This document shows, in pieces, positions 45,225 through 52,999 of a stretch of DNA of 64,000 bases. Each line of letters begins with the position of its first letter. Within the stretch, counting starts at the first letter, position 1. The translations under genes were made by a program, and so were the position numbers. Source of the DNA: Rahnella inusitata (lineage in GTDB: Bacteria > Pseudomonadota > Gammaproteobacteria > Enterobacterales > Enterobacteriaceae); NCBI RefSeq assembly GCF_003263515.1, contig NZ_JYDE01000041.1, positions 1-64,000 of the forward strand. Reading direction: 5' to 3'. The notes beneath the pieces are model-generated. The model had not been told where the DNA came from and made no database searches. It saw only the letters and a list, made by a program, of their open reading frames with translations.

Positions 45225-45926
45225 ATGGGAGCATTTACAGGTTTTACGCAGGCAGGTCTCACCTTTTTGCAGGAGCTGCGGCAGAACAACGACAAAGAGT
45301 GGTTTGAAGAGCATAGAGATATCTATCAGCAGCATCTGCTGGAGCCGATGCGCAAGCTGGTGGAGGATCTCAGCCAGGATATGGTGGTGATTGATGACCT
45401 GTTTGAAGTGCGCCCGGCGATAGGTAAGACGATATCCAGAATGCACCGGGATACGCGCTTTTCTAACGACAAGTTGATTTACCGCTGTAACCTCTGGCTG
45501 ACGTTCAAGCGTTCGCGTAAGAACTGGACCGACGCACCGACCTACTTCTTTGAGTTCGGGCAGGACTGGTGGCGTTACGGGCTGGGTTATTACAGCGCGT
45601 CAAAGACCACGATGGACCTGTTCCGCCAGCAGCTGCTGCATAAGCCGGAGGAATTTTTGCAGATGGCGAAATGTATCGAACCGAATTTCACCATTGAAGG
45701 TGACAGCTATAAACGCCCGCTGGTGAAAGAGCAGGATCCGGCGCTGGCGGCCTGGTACAACAAGAAGTCTTTTGCGCTGATCAGTTCTCATATGGATATG
45801 GAACCACTGTTCTCGAAGGCGCTGGTGGGGATTTTAAGCAAAGATTTTCATCGCATCGCGCCGCTGTATCACATGCTGATGAAGATTGAAGGAATGAAGA
45901 AAAATCAGCTGGCGCTGGGCGAGTAA
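45225..45926 (+). CDS. DUF2461 family protein
   Basis: A protein of 233 residues with no signal peptide. Signatures of DUF2461 are TGFTQAGLTFLQELRQNNDKE near the N-terminus, RDTRFSNDKLIY with the conserved Arg, and YFFEFGQDWWRYGLGYY. Its biochemical role is not known. The ATG follows AAGGGAAC. It stands alone, and a bidirectional hairpin separates it from the EAL gene. Confidence 0.9.
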   Translation: MGAFTGFTQAGLTFLQELRQNNDKEWFEEHRDIYQQHLLEPMRKLVEDLSQDMVVIDDLFEVRPAIGKTISRMHRDTRFSNDKLIYRCNLWLTFKRSRKNWTDAPTYFFEFGQDWWRYGLGYYSASKTTMDLFRQQLLHKPEEFLQMAKCIEPNFTIEGDSYKRPLVKEQDPALAAWYNKKSFALISSHMDMEPLFSKALVGILSKDFHRIAPLYHMLMKIEGMKKNQLALGE

Positions 45927-45934
45927 GCATAAAA

Positions 45935-45950
45935 GGGGCGAATTCGCCCC
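45935..45950. terminator. Bidirectional terminator DUF2461/EAL
   Basis: GGGGCG AATT CGCCCC, with AAAA on the left and a T-rich stretch on the right. It can end both convergent genes. Confidence 0.75.
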
Positions 45951-45962
45951 TGTTTGTTTATC

Positions 45963-47498
45963 TCAGGAGCGGATTTTACCGATATCTACCGGCTTACCGT
46001 ATAGCCAGCCTTGCGCGATAATCTTAGGGTAATGCGCCAGTAAGAAATCTGCCTGATGCTGTTCTTCTATGCCCTCAACGATGATCTTTGAACCAGTCTG
46101 CGCGAGCATCTCCAGCATCATTTTGAGCATACGGAAACTCACCGATTCGATACCAATCGCATCGGTGAATATCTTGTCGATCTTGATAATGTCGAAAGAG
46201 ATTTTGCTCAGGTAATCCAGATTGGAATAACCGGTACCAAAATCATCCAGCGCAATGCGGTAACCGTATTCTCTGAGTCGCACCAGCGCATCTTTAAGAA
46301 GCCGATGATCCGCCGTTGAACGCTCGGTTATCTCTAATACAATCTGCCTGCGGTCAAATCCGCCTTTGTCGATCTCCTCTTCCAGAAAGACTTTGAATTC
46401 TGGATCCGTTACATCCGCCGTGGTGATATTAATGCTCACGAACAGCGCTTTATTTTCGCGCAGCAGCGGTGACATTTCTCGCAAGGTACGAGCGACGACG
46501 GAACGGGTCAATGCTTTGATCTGATTAGTGGATTCGGCAAGTCTGATGAACACGTCTGGTGGAATATTATCGCCATTAATATCTTTCCAGCGGGCTAAGG
46601 CTTCGTAACCGATTACCTTACCCGTTTTTATTTCCACAAACGGCTGATAGTTAACACAAATATCATCACAGCTGATGGCCGTTTTAAGTTTATTCTGTAA
46701 GGAACGGTTATTTCTGAGATATTGCAGAACGGCAAAGGTGAAAATAGCGCCGGCCAGTAACCCGGCCAGCGTGATGAATACGACGGCAGTGGCAGTCAGC
46801 GAGAAAAGTCCGATCTGCGTATTCCTGGCCATCACGCAGATATCATACTTTTTGCTGCACTCTGAAAACTGCGCCTGATGCCACCAGGAAAGTCGTCCCG
46901 GCTCGCTCACATCTTTCACCAGCCCGGATGTTTCCCCGAACAACCTGAATATGTGGTCCCGCTGGTGGTTTATCATCACCGCGCCGAACCCGTCATACGG
47001 CACATAGATGTCACGAAACGCCGCAGGGGTAGGAAAGAGTAAAACGTTTTTAGATTCCATCATGTCAGCGGTGATGCGCGGATCAACAATACCGCTGAAC
47101 GATGTCCAGATCCGCTGCCCGTAACGGGTCACCGCATCGGGAATTGACATGGTCACCGGTTCCGGTAAACGTCCGCGCATGGCGGTGCATTTTAGCTGAC
47201 GGTCTTTGGTGTAGCCGATATCGGAAATAAACACCGAGGTAAACGAAAGGTAACGGATCTCATCGAGAAACCTGTCACTGCAGGCTTCAAACCGTATAGC
47301 ATTGACATTACTGACAATGTTATGGGATTCGTTAGCGACTTCCAGACCGCGCGCCATAATGTGCCGGGCATAAGAAGCCAGATCGTCGCGATCATAAGCA
47401 GCCACCACCAGATGCGTAACGCCGAGCGTCACCGCCATCATCAGCAAGGTACTGAGCAGAAATAATAAAGGTCGGCCAAAAGGGTTTGCGGGCTTCAT
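45963..47498 (-). CDS. c-di-GMP phosphodiesterase with CSS-motif sensor and EAL domain
   Basis: A protein of 511 residues from ATG 47498 (AGGTG upstream). A first membrane helix (about 10-31) leads to a periplasmic CSS-motif domain with paired cysteines (FEACSDRF, LKCTAM). A second helix follows near 240-265, then a cytoplasmic EAL domain. Catalytic motifs are intact: YEALARW, the glutamate in LEITERS, LDDFGTGYSN, IKIDKIF and VEGIEE; the QGY motif reads QGW. CSS-EAL proteins degrade c-di-GMP in response to periplasmic redox state. The gene lies 35 bp after the LuxR-type regulator, so they form an operon near the fimbrial genes. Confidence 0.92.
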   Translation of the reverse strand: MKPANPFGRPLLFLLSTLLMMAVTLGVTHLVVAAYDRDDLASYARHIMARGLEVANESHNIVSNVNAIRFEACSDRFLDEIRYLSFTSVFISDIGYTKDRQLKCTAMRGRLPEPVTMSIPDAVTRYGQRIWTSFSGIVDPRITADMMESKNVLLFPTPAAFRDIYVPYDGFGAVMINHQRDHIFRLFGETSGLVKDVSEPGRLSWWHQAQFSECSKKYDICVMARNTQIGLFSLTATAVVFITLAGLLAGAIFTFAVLQYLRNNRSLQNKLKTAISCDDICVNYQPFVEIKTGKVIGYEALARWKDINGDNIPPDVFIRLAESTNQIKALTRSVVARTLREMSPLLRENKALFVSINITTADVTDPEFKVFLEEEIDKGGFDRRQIVLEITERSTADHRLLKDALVRLREYGYRIALDDFGTGYSNLDYLSKISFDIIKIDKIFTDAIGIESVSFRMLKMMLEMLAQTGSKIIVEGIEEQHQADFLLAHYPKIIAQGWLYGKPVDIGKIRS

Positions 47499-47533
47499 GG
47501 TGCACCTGAAAGAAATATGTTGATGCCGTATTT

Positions 47534-48184
47534 TTATAAAGAGACCGGCGGATATTCGCCAAATTTGCACCCTGCCAGCGCCATTAACTGACTGAACGCC
47601 ACATTATTATTGATTTTCAGCTTATTCATAATAGCGTGTTTCATCCGGCTGATGCGGCGATAATCGGTTTTCTTTTTATCCGCAATATTAGTGATGCTCA
47701 TCTGCTGGCTAAACATGATCAGCACTTCCCACTCGTAATCGCTCAGCATTTCAAAATCGTAATGACGTTTTCTGTCCTCATAAAAGAGTACGCTGACCAT
47801 ACTTTCCGCATTCAGTATCTGGGCAGCAGAAGCACGGCAGCCCTCGACACCCAATTGTTTCATATAGATAGCATCGGCATTGCTTTGAATGAGTAAGGCA
47901 GGAATTTCGATTTCAGTGTGAAGAATAATATCGATAGCAGGAAATTGCGCTTTGAGTTTTCTTAATAAATCCAGACCTTCAATAATAGAAGTACTGGCGT
48001 CATAGACTTCACTGAAAACCACATCGAGCTTTCTTAATTCAAGCAATGATTTAAGGGAAACAAAATTATAAAGCGCACCCTCAATAATAATATCGCCCTC
48101 CTCTCTCAGGATCTGGGTCATTGTTTCGTTGACCATCGAAAGGGGTTCCATAATTGCCACTTTCTCTCTTCTCTTCCACGCCAT
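47534..48184 (-). CDS. LuxR-type transcriptional regulator, RcsA/RcsB-like architecture
   Basis: A protein of 216 residues. The first ~140 look like a degenerate receiver-type domain, and the C-terminal ~65 are a LuxR helix-turn-helix: LSDYEWEVLIMFSQQMSITN and RRISRMKHAIMNKLKINN. The ATG at 48184 has AAGGA upstream; an internal ATG eleven codons later is also possible. It is encoded with an EAL phosphodiesterase. The RcsAB-like box upstream suggests control by the Rcs system, or self-control if this protein is the RcsA-like partner. The target is inferred, not shown. Confidence 0.82.
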   Translation of the reverse strand: MAWKRREKVAIMEPLSMVNETMTQILREEGDIIIEGALYNFVSLKSLLELRKLDVVFSEVYDASTSIIEGLDLLRKLKAQFPAIDIILHTEIEIPALLIQSNADAIYMKQLGVEGCRASAAQILNAESMVSVLFYEDRKRHYDFEMLSDYEWEVLIMFSQQMSITNIADKKKTDYRRISRMKHAIMNKLKINNNVAFSQLMALAGCKFGEYPPVSL

Positions 48185-48402
48185 TCTTTATTCCTTACTT
48201 TGATGAAATCCTCGGTTTATTTTATCAACTTAATTTGGGATTTTTGATTTAGGAATATATTTTAAGATTAGGTCAAACATTATGAAAAAACCAGCGGAAG
48301 GGATGAATACTTCAAGTAATGTCAGGTATTTGTATTATTTCAGAATAAAAAACCACCAGGATCCTGACAAAACAAAACTTAAACAATGTTTTAATAGCGT
48401 AG

Positions 48403-48420
48403 TAACTAGGAATAATCTCA
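48403..48420 (-). promoter_or_regulatory. RcsAB-box candidate of the LuxR/EAL operon
   Basis: Read on the minus strand, TGAGATTATTCCTAGTTA. It differs at one base from the fimbrial box, and the shared AATTAAAC flank follows on the other side. It lies 219 bp before the LuxR start. Confidence 0.6.
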
Positions 48421-48530
48421 TCTAAATTAAACCGGAGTGGTTTTTTTCAATTGCCAATGGATCATTTAAGAGAGGCTGAGAAGCCATCATATTTGCTAAA
48501 GCACACTTCAACTTTTTATTTGACCTTAAT

Positions 48531-48595
48531 ACCTCACCCCTTCGCAGGGGAGGGAGCGGTCCGAGTCGTGTTTAACATAGCCCGTCTGCATGGCA
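48531..48595. repeat. Dispersed GC-rich palindromic repeat, copy 7
   Basis: ACCCCTTCGCAGGGGAGGGA is followed by the tail CCGAGTCGTGTTTAACATAG. The tail matches those of copies 3 and 4. It is near the 3' end of dat. Confidence 0.75.
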
Positions 48596-48699
48596 CGTAT
48601 TTTAAGAGCCTGGGATTCTTAAGGGGGGCGGCGATAAGCCCCCTTTAAGGCCAGTTTGGGTGGCAACCCAAGGTTTTGATCTTGAAGTTGTAGCTGAAA

Positions 48700-49563
48700 C
48701 TACCCCGCCGTCGCCCGCATCGCCTCCGCCACATAGATCTCCCGTAATTTCCCCGTCACTGGCCCCGGCACCCCGCCTCCAATGACTTTTCCATTCAGGG
48801 AAATGACCGGCCATATAAACGTCGTCGCCGAGCTGATAAACACTTCCCGCGCATTCATCGCCTCCTCCAGCGTGAACGGACGTTCCTCAAGCCGGATGTC
48901 GTGCTGCTTCGCCAGCGCCAGTAGCGCCTGACGAGTGATCCCGTGCAGGATGTGCGTGCTCAGCGGACGGGTTACCAGCGTGCCTTCCGCATCAACAATC
49001 CAGGCATTGCTCGAACTGGCTTCGGTAATAAGTCCGTTTTCGACCAGCAAGGCATCATCGGCGTCGTGACGGTGTGCGTACTCTTTGGCCAGACAAGGTG
49101 CCAGCAGGCCAACGGTTTTGATATCGCGGCGCTGCCAGCGGATATCTTCCACGGAAACCATGCGGATACCGGTTTTCGATTTCGGGTGATCAATCAGCGG
49201 CCTTGCCTGCGTAAACATCAGAAACGTCGGTTCAACACTCTCACCCGGAAAATCAAAATCGCGATCGCCGCTGTTTCCCCGGCTGATTTGCAGGTAAATC
49301 GCGCCTTCCTGAAGGCTGTTCTCGGCGATGAGCCGGTTTTGCAGCGCTTCGATGTCTTCTGGCTGGCAAGGCAGTCGCAGGTTCAGCGCCTGACAGGAAC
49401 GTGATAAACGCGCCAGATGCGCGGCGTTATCCAGCAGACGGCCATTGAGTACGGCGCTGACTTCATACACCGCATCCGCAAATAAGAAACCGCGATCAAA
49501 TACCGACACCTTCGCATCCTGCTCGGCAATAAACTCCCCGTTGAGGTATACCGTTCTGGTCAT
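48700..49563 (-). CDS. dat: D-amino acid aminotransferase (class IV, PLP)
   Basis: A protein of 287 residues from ATG 49563 (AGGA upstream; a longer frame is rejected). It is a fold-type IV PLP enzyme. The opening YLNGEF and VSVFDRGFLFADAVYEV is typical. The PLP lysine is Lys149 in RRDIKTVGLL, and LITEASSSNAWIVD and LHGITRQALL follow in the cofactor-binding half. D-amino acid transaminases exchange D-Ala and D-Glu. The DIK-x-x-x-LL pattern fits them better than branched-chain enzymes. It could be functionally linked to the D-Glu cluster at 23-34 kb. Confidence 0.85.
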   Translation of the reverse strand: MTRTVYLNGEFIAEQDAKVSVFDRGFLFADAVYEVSAVLNGRLLDNAAHLARLSRSCQALNLRLPCQPEDIEALQNRLIAENSLQEGAIYLQISRGNSGDRDFDFPGESVEPTFLMFTQARPLIDHPKSKTGIRMVSVEDIRWQRRDIKTVGLLAPCLAKEYAHRHDADDALLVENGLITEASSSNAWIVDAEGTLVTRPLSTHILHGITRQALLALAKQHDIRLEERPFTLEEAMNAREVFISSATTFIWPVISLNGKVIGGGVPGPVTGKLREIYVAEAMRATAG

Positions 49564-49689
49564 GTCATTTTCCTGGCAAAAGTGGAATAGGATTTTATTA
49601 GCAGATATCTTTATAACAGAGGATAAATTGCGTGAATACTGAACAACGGACGTTGACCCAACGCAGGTTTCCCGCACGGCGGGCATAAA

Positions 49690-49711
49690 AAAACGCTCCG
49701 GAGAGCGTTTT
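49690..49711 (-). terminator. Terminator of small membrane protein gene
   Basis: Perfect arms AAAACGCTC and GAGCGTTTT surround CGGA, with seven Ts following on the minus strand. Confidence 0.9.
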
Positions 49712-49729
49712 CATTGTGCGTTGTCAGGC

Positions 49730-49969
49730 TCAGAGCAGGCCTTTCTTCTTTTTGTTGCGGATGACCAGCCAGCTGATCAGCCCCATTACCGCACCCATAA
49801 ATATAAACCAGATGCCCAGCAACAGCTGCGGCGCCATTTCGCCCGCCGGCGTATCAGGGCTGCCGACGATCAGGCCGTGGAGTGTGGCAACGACGCCGAT
49901 TACCAGCAAAATCATGCTGTTGCGTAATAAACGACGGGCTACGGTCATTGGTTGTCTTGGAGTGGCCAT
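49730..49969 (-). CDS. Small two-helix inner-membrane protein
   Basis: A protein of 79 residues from ATG 49969 (AAGGA eight bases upstream). Helices lie at about residues 18-36 and 49-70, joined by a short loop, VGSPDTPAGEMAP. It ends in the basic tail RNKKKKGLL, which suggests a cytoplasmic C-terminus. The function is unknown. It has its own terminator and is separated from narI by a hairpin at 50000-50021, so it is probably not part of the nar operon. Confidence 0.75.
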   Translation of the reverse strand: MATPRQPMTVARRLLRNSMILLVIGVVATLHGLIVGSPDTPAGEMAPQLLLGIWFIFMGAVMGLISWLVIRNKKKKGLL

Positions 49970-49999
49970 CAGTGCGTCCTTGAGCAATAAAATAAAGAT

Positions 50000-50021
50000 A
50001 AGGGCGCATCATAGCGCCCTT
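50000..50021. terminator. narI downstream hairpin
   Basis: Perfect arms AAGGGCGC and GCGCCCTT surround a six-base loop. It lies downstream of narI and upstream of the small membrane protein gene. The T-run is stronger on the plus strand. Confidence 0.65.
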
Positions 50022-50064
50022 CTTTTTTATGTCAAAACAGACAGATCACAATCCGCGATGTCAA

Positions 50065-50745
50065 TCAGCGACGATTACGCACCAGCTGATAGCGGCGGGT
50101 GAGATATTCCACCGGTGCGCTCCAGATATGCACTAAGCGGCAGAACGGGAACAGCAGGAATAATGTCATGCCGAGCACCAGATGGACGCGGAAAATAAAC
50201 GCCACACCGTCCAGATGTTCGGCTGCACCGCCGTGGAAGGTAACAACGGACTGCGCCCAGCCAACCAGTTTCATCATTTCGCTGCCGTCCATGTGCTGCG
50301 CGGAGAACGGAATGGTGCCGAGCCCCAGCGCACACTGGATGACCAGCAGCGCGATAATCATGATGTCACCGAAGCTTGAGGTGGAACGCACACGTTCGTT
50401 GCTCAGACGACGCCACAGCAGCATTGCGCCACCAATCAGCGTCATCACGCCGCACGCGCCGCCCGCCCACATTGCCATTTGCTGTTTCACCGGTACCGGC
50501 AGGAAGGATTCGTACATCCAGTGCGGGGTCAGCATCCCGAAGGCGTGACCGGCAATAATGCCGAGAATACCGACGTGGAACAGCGGTGATGCGATGCGCA
50601 GGATCTTTTTCTCCAGAATCTGGCTGGAACCGGCGCGCCAGCTGTACTGGCCGTAGTCATATCGCAACCAGCTGCCGACCAGAAAGACCGTGCCACACAG
50701 GTACGGATAAATGTTGAAGAAAAAGTTGTTGAGGAAGTCAGTCAT
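50065..50745 (-). CDS. narI: Nitrate reductase A gamma subunit NarI (cytochrome b)
   Basis: A protein of 226 residues (E. coli 225) with five helices. It binds two b-type hemes and passes quinol electrons to NarH. Heme-ligand histidines are visible in [15 protein letters not shown] and in [20 protein letters not shown]. The N-terminus [19 protein letters not shown] is typical. It is the last gene of narGHJI and overlaps narJ by four bases (ATGA). Confidence 0.97.
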   Translation of the reverse strand: MTDFLNNFFFNIYPYLCGTVFLVGSWLRYDYGQYSWRAGSSQILEKKILRIASPLFHVGILGIIAGHAFGMLTPHWMYESFLPVPVKQQMAMWAGGACGVMTLIGGAMLLWRRLSNERVRSTSSFGDIMIIALLVIQCALGLGTIPFSAQHMDGSEMMKLVGWAQSVVTFHGGAAEHLDGVAFIFRVHLVLGMTLFLLFPFCRLVHIWSAPVEYLTRRYQLVRNRR

Positions 50746-51464
50746 TTGCGTGGTTCCCCCGCAGGTGTGTCGTCAAGGTTCAGATACTGTGGCGCAACCG
50801 CACCGGCGAAGTGTTTCTGGCGCGCAGCTTCTTCACCACTCGCACAACTTTGTTCGCCGAGGAACTTGATTTGCTCCTCTTCCCACACCGCATCCAGCGC
50901 GGCGGGAGTGTCATCGCGCGCTTCCTGTTTGATTCCTTCACGCACTGACTCAGTGACAATGTCACTTCCAGACAGCGCCAGCAGCAAATCAAACAGTTCG
51001 GCGTAATGGCTGTCGCGTTCCTGTAAACGGGCGCTGAGCAACGCAAGGATCGGCGCAATATCGCGCAGGCCGTCGCGCGCCAGCTGTTCGTCACGGGTGG
51101 TCAGATACTCCAGATAAAGCGGCAGGTAATCCGGCAGCTCGCGGCTGTCGATTTCCAGACCGGCTTCACGGTACTGCTCCATCAAATCCACCATCGCCTG
51201 CCCGCGGTCGCGGGATTCGCCGTGAACATGTTCGAACAGCAGCAGCGAGGTGGCGCGGCCGCGATCGAACATCGCGGTGTACGCCGACTGGGCATCCAGC
51301 AAATCTTTCTGGCAGAAAGTCGTGATGTACAGCGCCAGACTCAGGCGCTGTGCGGCATTCAGTTCCGAAGATTCGGTCACCGCTTCGAGCAACTCGATCT
51401 GATGTTCCCAAAGGTCTTCAGACGGGTAATCCAGCAGTAATCCGATGAGTCGTAAGCTGTTCAT
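50742..51464 (-). CDS. narJ: Nitrate reductase assembly chaperone NarJ
   Basis: A protein of 240 residues (E. coli 236) and a soluble TorD-family chaperone. Signatures are [10 protein letters not shown] near the N-terminus, [18 protein letters not shown], and [12 protein letters not shown]. It binds NarG and allows molybdenum cofactor insertion before membrane docking. It overlaps narH by one base (TAATG) and narI by four. Confidence 0.97.
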   Translation of the reverse strand: MNSLRLIGLLLDYPSEDLWEHQIELLEAVTESSELNAAQRLSLALYITTFCQKDLLDAQSAYTAMFDRGRATSLLLFEHVHGESRDRGQAMVDLMEQYREAGLEIDSRELPDYLPLYLEYLTTRDEQLARDGLRDIAPILALLSARLQERDSHYAELFDLLLALSGSDIVTESVREGIKQEARDDTPAALDAVWEEEQIKFLGEQSCASGEEAARQKHFAGAVAPQYLNLDDTPAGEPRK

Positions 51465-52999
51465 TAGCTTTTCCTTTCGGTTTTCGCGCCGATGTCGATG
51501 GCATCAATGCGCTTGCTGTTAAACAGGTTGAATTTAGTGTCGCTGCCATGGCAACCGTCGCCGAAGCTGAAACCACAGCCTTTGGCTTCCGGGAAGGCTT
51601 CGCGTGCCTGTTCACGGTGGCTGGAAGGCACCACGAAACGGTCTTCGTAGTTAGCAATCGCCAGATAACGATACATTTCCTGCGCCTGTGCCTGAGATAA
51701 GCCGACCTGCTCGAGCGCGCTGGTATCCAGCACGCCATCCACCGTTTCGGCACGTTTGAAGTGACGCATGGCCAGCATACGTTTCAGCGCGCGCAGCACC
51801 GGTGCGGTGTCGCCTGCGGTCAGCAGGTTCGCCAGGTATTCCACCGGAATACGCAGGCTTTCGACGTCCGGCAGCACGCCGCTGTGCGGCAATGCGCCTG
51901 CGTCGGCGGCAGACTGAATCGGAGACAGCGGCGGTACGTACCAGACCATCGGCAGCGTGCGGTATTCCGGGTGCAGCGGCAGCGCCAGTTTCCATTCGAT
52001 CGCCATTTTATAGACCGGCGACTGACGGGCGGCGTCCATCACTGACAGCGGAATGCCGTCAATTTCGGCCTGTGCGATAACGTCCGGATCGTTCGGATCA
52101 AGGAAGATACTCATCTGGCTTTCATACAGATCTTTGTCGTTTTCGACAGAAGCTGCTTCGGCGATACGGTCGGCGTCATACAGCACCACGCCGAGGTAGC
52201 GGATGCGACCGACGCAGGTTTCGGAACAGACCGTTGGCTGGCCAGCTTCGATGCGCGGATAGCAGAAAATACATTTTTCTGATTTGCCGCTCTTCCAGTT
52301 GAAGTAGATTTTTTTGTACGGACAACCGGTCAGGCACATGCGCCATCCGCGGCATTTATCCTGATCGATCAGCACGATGCCGTCTTCGCCGCGTTTGTAG
52401 ATAGCGCCGCTCGGACAGGTCGCCACGCATGCCGGATTCAGGCAGTGTTCGCACAAACGCGGCAGGTACGCCATGAAGGTGTTTTCGAACTCGCCGTACA
52501 TCTCTTTTTGCATGTTGGCGAAGTTCTGATCGGCAGAGCGCTTACTGAACTCAGTACCCAAATCGTCTTCCCAGTTCGGACCGCCGACAATTTTCTTCAT
52601 GCGTTTGCCGGTCAGCAACGAGCGCGGACGTGCGACAGGCTGATGTTTACCGTCTTTGGCGGTATGCAGATGCTGATAGTCAAAATCAAACGGCTCGTAG
52701 TAATCATCGATTTCCGGCATATGCGGGTTGGCGAAGATTTTGTGCAGCAGATTAGCTTTGTTACCCATACGCGGCTGCAACTTGCCGTTGATTTTACGGA
52801 TCCAGCCGCCTTTCCATTTTTCCTGATTTTCCCAGTCGTGCGGATAACCCAGACCCGGTTTTGTTTCGACGTTGTTGAACCACGCGTACTCCATCCCTTC
52901 GCGGCTGGTCCAGACGTTTTTACAGGTCACTGAACAGGTGTGGCAGCCAATGCATTTGTCGAGATTCAGCACCATGCCGACTTGTGAGCGAATTTTCAT
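51464..52999 (-). CDS. narH: Nitrate reductase A beta subunit NarH (iron-sulfur)
   Basis: A protein of 511 residues (E. coli 512). It carries four iron-sulfur clusters through Cys groups CIGCHTCSVTC, CEHCLNPACVATC, CRGWRMCLTGC and CIFCYPR...CSETC. One group contains Trp where a Cys would be, as expected for the [3Fe-4S] cluster. It relays electrons from NarI to NarG on the cytoplasmic face. It overlaps narG by four bases. Confidence 0.98.
   Translation of the reverse strand: MKIRSQVGMVLNLDKCIGCHTCSVTCKNVWTSREGMEYAWFNNVETKPGLGYPHDWENQEKWKGGWIRKINGKLQPRMGNKANLLHKIFANPHMPEIDDYYEPFDFDYQHLHTAKDGKHQPVARPRSLLTGKRMKKIVGGPNWEDDLGTEFSKRSADQNFANMQKEMYGEFENTFMAYLPRLCEHCLNPACVATCPSGAIYKRGEDGIVLIDQDKCRGWRMCLTGCPYKKIYFNWKSGKSEKCIFCYPRIEAGQPTVCSETCVGRIRYLGVVLYDADRIAEAASVENDKDLYESQMSIFLDPNDPDVIAQAEIDGIPLSVMDAARQSPVYKMAIEWKLALPLHPEYRTLPMVWYVPPLSPIQSAADAGALPHSGVLPDVESLRIPVEYLANLLTAGDTAPVLRALKRMLAMRHFKRAETVDGVLDTSALEQVGLSQAQAQEMYRYLAIANYEDRFVVPSSHREQAREAFPEAKGCGFSFGDGCHGSDTKFNLFNSKRIDAIDIGAKTERKS

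Larger units (their letters stand above)
48185..48699. other. Region between LuxR gene and dat
   Basis: These 515 bases contain no gene. They hold the RcsAB-like box at 48403-48420, repeat copy 7, and two more hairpins at 48618-48649 (arms CTTAAGGGGGGC / GCCCCCTTTAAG) and 48656-48671 (TTGGGT / ACCCAA). The last two lie at the 3' side of dat. Confidence 0.65.
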
